This document shows positions 32,362-38,128 of a DNA stretch of 43,629 nt, one piece after another. The DNA comes from Bacteroidaceae bacterium (GTDB taxonomy: Bacteria; Bacteroidota; Bacteroidia; Bacteroidales; Bacteroidaceae), in assembly GCA_024401215.1 (NCBI GenBank), contig JAKSLL010000023.1, positions 1 through 43,629 of the forward strand, written 5' to 3'. Under the pieces are notes generated by a model, which had not been told where the DNA came from, made no database searches, and worked only from the letters and a program-made list of their open reading frames with translations. The first letter of the stretch is position 1. Each line of letters begins with the position of its first letter. Made by a program: the position numbers and the translations under genes.

Positions 32362-32619
32362 ATGGAAAAGAATAACAATCATTATCAAGTTTCTTGCTTT
32401 ATTTATTACATGGCTAATGCGTGGTGCAAGGAAGAAGCAGTCAAGGTGTTTGGCAAAATCATGGGTGAGCACTTCTGGTACAAGTGGTGTACTGCAGGAG
32501 AGTATCCAGATTTGTGTACAATGAAATTGTACTACGATATGACTGCTATGTATCGTGAAATGCTGGTTAGCAGAGCTATTGAGGTATATGAAAATAGCGA
32601 ATGGATAAATAACCAGTAA
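32362..32619 (+). CDS. Hypothetical 85-residue protein
   Basis: MEKNNNHYQVSCFIYYMANA start; aromatic-rich (FWYKWCTAGEYPD). Unassigned. It lies between two hairpin terminators (32314 and 32651) and may rely on partial read-through. Confidence 0.65.
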   Translation: MEKNNNHYQVSCFIYYMANAWCKEEAVKVFGKIMGEHFWYKWCTAGEYPDLCTMKLYYDMTAMYREMLVSRAIEVYENSEWINNQ

Positions 32620-32650
32620 TAAAGCCCATTCTGGGAATCATAATTATCGT

Positions 32651-32682
32651 ATGGCTACATTAATTTGTAGCCATTTTTTTTA
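32651..32682 (+). terminator. Rho-independent terminator
   Basis: ATGGCTAC / GTAGCCAT stem with an 8-nt loop, then eight Ts. It marks the outer limit of the mirrored ardA copy. Confidence 0.85.
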
Positions 32683-32717
32683 TGGTACCATTGCAGGAGT
32701 CTGGAGGCTTGGTTGAT

Positions 32718-33085
32718 TATGTTTGTAAGAAGTAGATAGAAAAAGGTTCTTGCGAATGCATGGAACTCCTGGATGCAGTCGCAGGTTTCAGAACTTGCAA
32801 GTATTCTTCTGATTAGTATTATTTAGAGAGAAGCGTAATCACGACCATAGAAGCGTGCTTTCTCGCTTCATCTACTCGCATTGCTCGTGCAGCTTGTTGA
32901 AAAAGATGTGTGATGCATGTGCTGTGATGCTATCGTGGAAAGTTCTTGCATAATCGCTGAAGAAGATCGAGGCAGAAGAAGCCTTGTAACTGGGCAACAC
33001 ACATACCTACGAATGGGCCTTCATCAACACAAAGAACTGGGTGAGTGTAATAATCAACGGCAGTTGCCTTTCTGCTTGTAGCCAT
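32718..33085 (-). pseudogene. Decayed inverted copy of ardA
   Basis: On the minus strand from the ATG at 33085 the sequence follows ardA (33307-33849) through the whole gene. Matching blocks include GTTATGG, CTCACCCAG, GGGCTTCTT-like, TTCAACAAGcTGCaCGAG, GGTCGTGATTACGCT, GTTCTgAAACcT, CTTTTtCTAT and, at the end, TAATCAACCAAgCCTCCAG / CAATGG. Large deletions and several stops make it non-functional. It is about 370 nt against 543 in the intact gene. Confidence 0.87.
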
Positions 33086-33120
33086 AACAAATTGAGGACA
33101 GATAATATAGAATTAGACTG

Positions 33121-33270
33121 CAAAGGTATATCGTTATCTCCACATGCATACGGATGCTACGCTTGGCTGAAAGGATTATTTTACAACTTTTCCCTAACCG
33201 CCAACGAAAACTCGAAAAATAATCCTTTCAGTCCTATGCAAGTGGAAAGAACAACCTTAATAGGCAGTAT
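33121..33270. promoter_or_regulatory. Quasi-palindromic promoter hairpin 2 (ardA)
   Basis: Central stem CTGAAAGGATTATTTT (33167-33182) / AAAATAATCCTTTCAG (33216-33231); loop CTAACCGCCAAC (33194-33205). The midpoint (33199) nearly equals the midpoint of the two mirrored ATGs (33085 and 33307; 33196). Minus-strand -7 TACCTTTGCAGTcTAATTC (33110-33128) corresponds to TTAATAGGCAGTaTAATTC (33257-33275) in front of ardA: everything but the -7 core pairs. TATGCAtGTGGA / TATGCAaGTGGA also match. Confidence 0.7.
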
Positions 33271-33306
33271 AATTCACTTAATTATCAATCCTAAATTTAT
33301 AATGTT

Positions 33307-33849
33307 ATGGTTGCATTAGACAGAAAGATCAAACTTGCCGATTACGAATTGGTAGATGACGCTCACCCAGCTCTCTATGTTGGTACTTATGGAAAGTACA
33401 ATGAAGGTTCACTCGATGGTATGTGGGTTGACCTCACAAAGTTCGACAGTTACGAGGGCTTCTTGAGGTTCTGCCACGAACTTCATTCAGACGAATATGA
33501 TCCAGAGTTCATGATGCAAGATTACATGAACTTCCCACGAGATCTCTACAGCGAATGCATCGGAGAAGATACGTTCAACAAGTTGCTCGAGTATTGCGAG
33601 ATGGACGATGAAGACAGAGAAATGCTGGAAGCGTACGCAAGCATCCATGGTCGTGATTACGCTACTCTCGATAAAGCAAAAAATGATTTCATAGGAAAAT
33701 ACGAATCAGAGAAAGACTTTGCGGAAGAAGTTCTTGAAACTTACGACAACATCCCTGAGTTTATCAGAGGATATATAGATATTGAAGCATTCACAAGAGA
33801 CCTTTTCTATGATTATCATTTTGAAAACGGATTCGTTTTCAGTTGTTAA
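33307..33849 (+). CDS. ardA: Antirestriction protein ArdA
   Basis: 180 aa, acidic. PALYVGTYGKYNEGSLDGMW then VDLTKFDSYEGFLRFCHELH and SDEYDPEFMMQDYMNFP are the hallmark N-terminal blocks of ArdA, a DNA mimic that blocks type I restriction enzymes. Length and the highly acidic C-terminal half (DEDREMLEAYAS..., ESEKDFAEEVLETYDN) agree with the family. In conjugative plasmids ardA is expressed as DNA enters the cell, often from single-stranded promoters. Here it is preceded by the mirrored promoter hairpin and has no intact -7 box on its own strand. Confidence 0.9.
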   Translation: MVALDRKIKLADYELVDDAHPALYVGTYGKYNEGSLDGMWVDLTKFDSYEGFLRFCHELHSDEYDPEFMMQDYMNFPRDLYSECIGEDTFNKLLEYCEMDDEDREMLEAYASIHGRDYATLDKAKNDFIGKYESEKDFAEEVLETYDNIPEFIRGYIDIEAFTRDLFYDYHFENGFVFSC

Positions 33850-33865
33850 TCAACCAATCCTCCAG

Positions 33866-33888
33866 GCCCCAGCAATGGGGCTTTTTTT
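33866..33888 (+). terminator. Rho-independent terminator after ardA
   Basis: GCCCC-agcaat-GGGGC followed by seven Ts. Confidence 0.88.
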
Positions 33889-33992
33889 ATCCTCAATCGT
33901 CGGAAGGGCTTTTTATCATAGCGCAAGCATCATTCTGCTGAATTGCTTGCAAAATCTCTCTATATATAATAAAGTATAAGCATGGGCGTTTT

Positions 33993-34083
33993 CTGTCAAC
34001 AATCTGATGCTTCAATGTAGAAAAAGTATTTGACGTGTATTCGCTGGTATTTTAGCAATCTCCTATCGGCTGAATTTATATGC
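33993..34083 (-). pseudogene. Inverted partial copy of the start of the 34241 gene
   Basis: Minus-strand reading from 34083: GCATATAAATTC, then CACGTCAAATACTTTTTCTA and CATTGAAGCATCaGAT, matching GCATATAAATTC and GTCAAAgAtCTTTTCTACAT then TGAAGCATCTGAT (34221-34310) of the intact gene and its leader. The copy encodes ...VKYFFYIEASD against VKDLFYIEASD. Homology fades beyond 33993. Confidence 0.8.
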
Positions 34084-34221
34084 AAAGTTAAGGTCATCAC
34101 GTATGGCGAAAGGTTAAATAGCATTGCCCGCACTTTTTTATAAAATTCAAGAATTTTAAGTGCAAAGTAAAAAAGTCCTGGCAAACCTTGCGCTTAACTT
34201 ATGATGATATGTTAATGAAGG
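34083..34221. promoter_or_regulatory. Quasi-palindromic promoter hairpin 3 (34241 gene)
   Basis: Central hairpin TAAAATTC-aa-GAATTTTA (34141-34158, midpoint 34149.5) lies exactly between the mirrored GCATATAAATTC arms (midpoint 34152). Minus strand: TTAACTTTGCATAT (-7 box at 34083-34090). Plus strand: TTAATGAAGGCATAT (34212-34226). The -7 core is mispaired while both flanks pair. The CTAACCGCCAAC loop motif is not present here. Confidence 0.62.
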
Positions 34222-34240
34222 CATATAAATTCTATTCGAT

Positions 34241-34882
34241 ATGAGACAGCGTAAAATACATAAAATTGTAAATAAGAAGGTCAAAGATCTTTTCTACATT
34301 GAAGCATCTGATTTTGTTGACGACTATCAGATGTATGAAATGATGTCGATGCCATCACTTCTTCTTGTACAGTACGAAACACCTATGCATTATTTCTTTG
34401 AATATATATCAAGAAAAATCAAAGAAGTTTCTTGCTATCATGAATTTGCAAGACAATTCGTCCTTAATTTTAAGGACGGAAATGCAGAAGATGCTTCATG
34501 GGCAGCGAAACTGATTTGCTTATACTTGAAGTCAATAGGACTTTACGGACAAGAATATACATTCATGACCGTACCTGCAAGCAGTCAAGTTAAGCAATCT
34601 GTTCGCTATGAAAACTTCATGGAAGAAGTTTGTAATACATCAAAGATGAACAACGGCTACGATCTTGTTAATGTAACAGAAGAACGCAAAGCGGTCCACA
34701 AAGGTGGAAGCCGCAATTTGCAGAATTATATCATTAACGAAAACGTAGCCGGAAAAAAGGTTGTTCTCTTTGATGATGTATATACAACAGGAAAGTCTTG
34801 GACTACTTTTGCGTACAAACTCGAGAGTATGGGCGCAGAGGTAGTCCAAGGCGTTTTCCTCGCAGAAGCTATTATGAAATAA
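34241..34882 (+). CDS. Type I phosphoribosyltransferase-like protein
   Basis: 213 aa. The PRPP-binding motif VVLFDDVYTTGKS (~174-186) is the standard type I PRTase signature (hydrophobic-DDVxTTGxT/S). An upstream TVPASSQVKQSVRYENFMEE segment resembles the ComF/phosphoribosyltransferase loop before the active site. An N-terminal ~90-residue helical part is extra. Its substrate is unknown; in mobile elements such PRTases may modify nucleotides or serve defence or counter-defence. It follows ardA and has its own mirrored promoter hairpin. Confidence 0.78.
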   Translation: MRQRKIHKIVNKKVKDLFYIEASDFVDDYQMYEMMSMPSLLLVQYETPMHYFFEYISRKIKEVSCYHEFARQFVLNFKDGNAEDASWAAKLICLYLKSIGLYGQEYTFMTVPASSQVKQSVRYENFMEEVCNTSKMNNGYDLVNVTEERKAVHKGGSRNLQNYIINENVAGKKVVLFDDVYTTGKSWTTFAYKLESMGAEVVQGVFLAEAIMK

Positions 34883-34936
34883 ATAATCTGTTGGATTGTT
34901 GGTCAGTTGGAGACCAAAATCAACAAATTATTTTTT
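34882..34936. terminator. Bidirectional terminator between PRTase and integrase
   Basis: AATAATcTGTTG ... TTGGTC-loop-GACCAA ... CAACAaATTATT stem; Ts follow on the plus strand. Its end overlaps the integrase stop codon region. Confidence 0.6.
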
Positions 34937-36109
34937 CATCTCGTAATTTAGGAGCTCAGGTTGTGCTTTTAATTGGTTCTTTCCTGCATAGTGATTGGTA
35001 ACGGCAACGCTGGAGTGACGAGCTTGATCTTTGGCTACATTTAGGCCTACATTGTTAATCATGTCAGTGATGCCAGTGTCTTTGAGGCTGTAGAACTGGT
35101 AGCAGTCAGGCAAATTCAGTGCTGTTCGCATTTTGGACCATCTTTCTCGAAAGATGCGTCCTTGCGCCATTTTTTCGGATGGCACGAACTTGCTGCCAAA
35201 CAAATAGTATTGTCCGGGAGAGTTGAAGGTGCCACGCTCGACCATCTGCAATAACAGAACTTTTGGCAAGGTAACCTTGCCATCGTGACGGTTCTTGCTT
35301 ATGGTGCTGCTCACGAATACTGTTTGTTCAGAAATGTTGATGTCGATGATGCGAATCTTTACAAGCTCATTCGGGCGAATGAGAGTATAGTATGCGAATT
35401 GAACGGCGAAAAGAAAATCAGGATCGTTTTCTTTCAAGTATGCTTCTATCTTCGAGAAAGCGTCCTTGTCAACCACCTTGCGGTGTTTGTCGCCGTTAGG
35501 TAATGACTTTATCGTCGTGCAAGGATTACTGCCGATAAAGCCACGGTCACACATCCATGTTCCTAAGCTGCACAGCCATCCAAGATAGTTGTTGCGAGTT
35601 CTGGGGCTTGTATCTCTGTCGAGATAGATGTAATCCAAGAACTGCTCGCACCAGTTCTTATCATATTGATAAGCATAGTGCAGTCGATGGCTGCATTCGT
35701 AAGAGGTTAGCATTTTCAGACGTGAAGTATAATCAACATACGTTTTATCCTTCATAACTCCATCTTTCTTCGACTTCAGGAGATATTTGCAGTATTGCTC
35801 CAGAACATCTGAAAATGAAGTCCAGCTTTTGTGTGTGGAATCTTCTATCAGGGGATTCCAGCCTTCAGCAAGCTTACGGTTTACTTCATCCCTGTATCGA
35901 AGAGCGGCGGCGTCGCGCTCCTTAGCAGTAGCGAAACAGTTGAACTTCGTTCTAATTCGTTTAAGTTTAGGTTGACCATCAATCACAGATTGAGGGTCAA
36001 GCACGTAAAAGTAAACAAACTTTACTTTACCAGATTTAGCGTAAATCGCTGATTTATATCTTATTATTTCAGCGGAAAAAGATTTACGCGTGCGCAAAGA
36101 ATTACACAT
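34928..36109 (-). CDS. int: Tyrosine integrase (Bacteroidales KDTG type)
   Basis: 393 aa from ATG 36109 (MCNSLRTRKSF); the longer frame from 36199 is less likely. Residues 1-90: arm-binding and basic region; ~95-195: SAM-like core-binding domain (TSFSDVLEQYCKYLL...); ~215-385: catalytic domain with Arg245 (LIRPNEL), Lys near 278, Lys343 in YSLKDTG (replacing the HxLRH box, as common in Bacteroidales integrases), His365 (ARHSS) and nucleophile Tyr374 (TNHY). It catalyses integration/excision at the attP candidate 36203-36265, which lies directly upstream. Confidence 0.93.
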   Translation of the reverse strand: MCNSLRTRKSFSAEIIRYKSAIYAKSGKVKFVYFYVLDPQSVIDGQPKLKRIRTKFNCFATAKERDAAALRYRDEVNRKLAEGWNPLIEDSTHKSWTSFSDVLEQYCKYLLKSKKDGVMKDKTYVDYTSRLKMLTSYECSHRLHYAYQYDKNWCEQFLDYIYLDRDTSPRTRNNYLGWLCSLGTWMCDRGFIGSNPCTTIKSLPNGDKHRKVVDKDAFSKIEAYLKENDPDFLFAVQFAYYTLIRPNELVKIRIIDINISEQTVFVSSTISKNRHDGKVTLPKVLLLQMVERGTFNSPGQYYLFGSKFVPSEKMAQGRIFRERWSKMRTALNLPDCYQFYSLKDTGITDMINNVGLNVAKDQARHSSVAVTNHYAGKNQLKAQPELLNYEMKK

Positions 36110-36202
36110 TTTTTTTACATTGTTCGCCACGGCAACCAATGCGAAGAATTGATAATCCAAAAAATCTTGTCTCGTTATTGTCCCGAAAGGGTTTAACAAG
36201 TA

Positions 36203-36237
36203 ACGGATAAGTTACTAATATTTAGTTACTTATCCGT
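36203..36237. other. Near-perfect palindrome beside int (core or arm site)
   Basis: ACGGATAAGTTACTAA (36203-36218) / TTAGTTACTTATCCGT (36222-36237): 15 of 16 positions pair around a 3-nt spacer. Position between int and the tRNA-like segment suggests an integrase- or excisionase-binding site; it is also a possible terminator for the integrase region. Confidence 0.5.
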
Positions 36238-36246
36238 CATTTAGTT

Positions 36247-36265
36247 GCGGGGGCTCGACTCGAAC
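36247..36265 (-). other. attP candidate: tRNA 3'-end-like segment
   Basis: The minus strand reads GTTCGAGTCGAGCCCCCGC: a T-loop (TTCGAGT), a T-stem half (CGAGC) and a GC-rich acceptor half, as in the 3' end of a tRNA. The 5' side needed for a whole tRNA is absent, so this is not a tRNA gene. Phage attP sites in tRNA genes have exactly this kind of core, and it lies beside int. Confidence 0.4.
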
Positions 36266-36327
36266 GAATAAGATTCTGTGCTCTAAATTACTGATTATCA
36301 AATAGGCATTGGTGACTGTTAGGAAGA

Positions 36328-36351
36328 AAATCGGGAAATTTGTCCCGATTT
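36328..36351 (-). terminator. Terminator for the repressor gene
   Basis: AAATCGGG / CCCGATTT stem; on the minus strand it is followed by TCTTCC and lies 27 nt past the repressor stop. TGTCCCG repeats surround it. Confidence 0.5.
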
Positions 36352-36377
36352 TGTCCCGTGACAGCGGTCTTTATAAA

Positions 36378-36791
36378 TTATTTGTTATCAGTAATTTGGA
36401 GCACTTTTTTTGTATTATCAAGTTCAGTGATAAGCGCAGAATTTTGCGCAGTTAGCTGCTTAATTGTCTGCTTCAACTGCTCGTTTTCAGCAGTAACATT
36501 GTCAAACATTTTTTGGATATTTATATACAATGTTTGCCAGTCAGCGTTGTTCTTTGCAAGTTTTGTTATATTGCTATTGTGATTGTCAAAGTTGACAAAC
36601 ATTTCGCCACGTCCATATATAAGATAGTATGGATTGACGTTTGGGAAAAGCGTCAGTATGCTGCGCAGAGTTTTTGACGAATAATTGTCACCGCATTGAT
36701 GGAGATAGCCACGGCTATATCCAAGCTTAAGGCTGAATGCTGATTGAGAGTAGCCAAGTTCTTGTGCAAGGTCTAAAAGAATATCCTTCAT
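36378..36791 (-). CDS. CI-like repressor with leucine-zipper C terminus
   Basis: 137 aa. N-terminal HTH (ILLDLAQELGYSQSAFSLKL then GYSRGYLHQCGDNY, ~3-45) and a C-terminal coiled coil (MFDNVTAENEQLKQTIKQLT then AQNSALITELDNTKK). No LexA/CI-type peptidase. The HTH-plus-zipper design is common for Bacteroidales phage repressors. Divergent from the gene at 36910; own promoter TATCTTTG on the minus strand at 36888-36895. Confidence 0.8.
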   Translation of the reverse strand: MKDILLDLAQELGYSQSAFSLKLGYSRGYLHQCGDNYSSKTLRSILTLFPNVNPYYLIYGRGEMFVNFDNHNSNITKLAKNNADWQTLYINIQKMFDNVTAENEQLKQTIKQLTAQNSALITELDNTKKVLQITDNK

Positions 36792-36831
36792 AAATAAATT
36801 TATATTAGTGTGCAAAAAAGTGGACGTTTTA

Positions 36832-36863
36832 TTTGCGAGTGTCAAAAATAATGCTCATCTTTG
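36832..36863 (+). promoter_or_regulatory. Early rightward promoter and operator region
   Basis: TTTG (36832-36835), 20 nt, CATCTTTG (36856-36863), one base off consensus. Half-sites CGAGTG (36836-36841) and CACTCG (36864-36869) flank the -7 region as an inverted pair. The divergent repressor promoter overlaps on the right, a typical genetic switch. Confidence 0.65.
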
Positions 36864-36887
36864 CACTCGAATTAACATTTTCGTTCA

Positions 36888-36895
36888 CAAAGATA
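36888..36895 (-). promoter_or_regulatory. Repressor promoter -7 box
   Basis: TATCTTTG on the minus strand (TAnnTTTG), about 97 nt before the repressor start. Transcription from it would cross the early promoter, a layout that gives mutual interference. Confidence 0.55.
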
Positions 36896-36909
36896 ACATT
36901 TTTTATTCA

Positions 36910-37155
36910 ATGAGTGGCAAGGTATTGCGATATTCTTTTATGCCAGGACTGCTAAAAGTAGAAAATGGCAAGGTAGATGCGCTGAAAAGTGAAATCTATA
37001 TGTTGTTTGGCGCAAAATATAGCACACAGAAGTGGAGATTGAGAAAAGGAATCAAGGAGATTTCAAAGACTCGCTATGACGAGATCACAGCGATTTTTGA
37101 AAAAAATGGAGTTGTAGAATCAGATGTGTGGGAGATAGCAGAATGTGCAAAATAA
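36910..37155 (+). CDS. Cro-like early protein
   Basis: 81 aa from ATG 36910 (MSGKVLRYSFMPGLLKVENG). A short basic HTH-like stretch (ALKSEIYMLFGAKYSTQKWR). It is the first rightward gene facing the repressor, the usual place of a Cro-type antirepressor. The longer frame from 36808 would run through the operator. Confidence 0.6.
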   Translation: MSGKVLRYSFMPGLLKVENGKVDALKSEIYMLFGAKYSTQKWRLRKGIKEISKTRYDEITAIFEKNGVVESDVWEIAECAK

Positions 37156-37164
37156 AAGACGTGT

Positions 37165-37548
37165 ATGGCTTGGTCAGCAAAAGAAATTGCATTCTTGAAG
37201 GAGAATGTCGGCAAAATGACTCCTGATGAAATTGGAAAGAGGCTTTTCAAGTCGGGAAGAGCAGTTCGACTTTATATGTACAGAAATCATATTGAACCTG
37301 ACTACAAGAAAGCGGAGACTTGTCTTGTAGAAAAAATGCTCAATATTAAATTCGGTAACGCAAAGTATTTTTCTCCAGATAGAGATTGGTTCGAAAAGGC
37401 GAAGATAGGACAGAAACGGTTTGCTTTGCTTCGTCGAGGAAAGGAGCAGGCTACTGAAGATGAGTTGAAGAAAATAGCTAAAGCAATTCAAATGAGTACT
37501 GACGAGCTCTTTGAATTGTTCAAATCAAGGCAGTTGGAATTGTTTTAA
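37165..37548 (+). CDS. Early DNA-binding regulator
   Basis: 127 aa. The N terminus resembles a Myb/GcrA-like domain (WSAKEIAFLKENVGKMTPDE then IGKRLFKSGRAVRLYMYRN), the C terminus an XRE-type HTH (KRFALLRRGKEQATEDELKK, IAKAIQMSTDELFELF). Probably a transcriptional regulator of the early region. 9 nt from the preceding gene. Confidence 0.65.
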   Translation: MAWSAKEIAFLKENVGKMTPDEIGKRLFKSGRAVRLYMYRNHIEPDYKKAETCLVEKMLNIKFGNAKYFSPDRDWFEKAKIGQKRFALLRRGKEQATEDELKKIAKAIQMSTDELFELFKSRQLELF

Positions 37549-37559
37549 TATAAAATTAT

Positions 37560-38096
37560 ATGCCACAAAGAGTTTATTACAAGGTCACTGACACTGAGTG
37601 TGGCCTTTACAAAAAAACAAGTGAGTTCCTGGCTATGGAAGAGGAACTGAGAAAGACACAGCATGAGGCAGTAAAAGCCCGCGTGCCAAAGTTTACAACC
37701 TTTCTTGGTGAGCGTGATTTCAACCGTATCATCCGCTACAAAGGGTTCGTGTTTGATAACGTGGACGACATCGACACAAAGGTATGGACTACCAAGCTCG
37801 TTGACGGCAAGATGTGCTCAACACCCAATAAGCGCACCAAGGCTGGCAAGGCAATGGATCAGTTCTTGCGAGAGTTCAAGCGCACTACCTGTTGGGATGT
37901 TGACCGTTTGCTCAACATAGAGAAGCTGAGCATCAACGGCTCGTTCTATCCTGCCGACCTCTTCAAGCACAACGACACCATCTACCTCCTTATCGACACT
38001 CAGCGCCGCAAGATGTTTGAGGAGAACAATCCCGATGCCGTCGAGATTGCCTACGGAGAAATGGAGAAAGCTATCAACGATTATACTGCGGAATAG
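37560..38096 (+). CDS. Hypothetical early protein
   Basis: 178 aa, helical/mixed; KARVPKFTTFLGERDFNRI, DVDRLLNIEKLSINGSFYP. No motif recognised. Codon use is GC-richer (ATC, CTC, CGC, GAC frequent) than its neighbours, a possible sign of recent acquisition. 32 nt before the primase. Confidence 0.62.
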   Translation: MPQRVYYKVTDTECGLYKKTSEFLAMEEELRKTQHEAVKARVPKFTTFLGERDFNRIIRYKGFVFDNVDDIDTKVWTTKLVDGKMCSTPNKRTKAGKAMDQFLREFKRTTCWDVDRLLNIEKLSINGSFYPADLFKHNDTIYLLIDTQRRKMFEENNPDAVEIAYGEMEKAINDYTAE

Positions 38097-38128
38097 CCTA
38101 TGGCAAAGCGCAGTTAAAGTATTAGATT

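Noticed and set aside
31763-34882. Diversity-generating retroelement (template/variable repeat) as the cause of the duplicated genes
   Set aside because: No reverse transcriptase gene, and the copies are inverted, whole-gene and decayed by indels and not restricted to adenine changes.
36230-36320. Possible complete tRNA gene beside the integrase
   Set aside because: Only the T-loop and 3' acceptor half can be formed; there is no matching 5' acceptor strand or proper anticodon stem.
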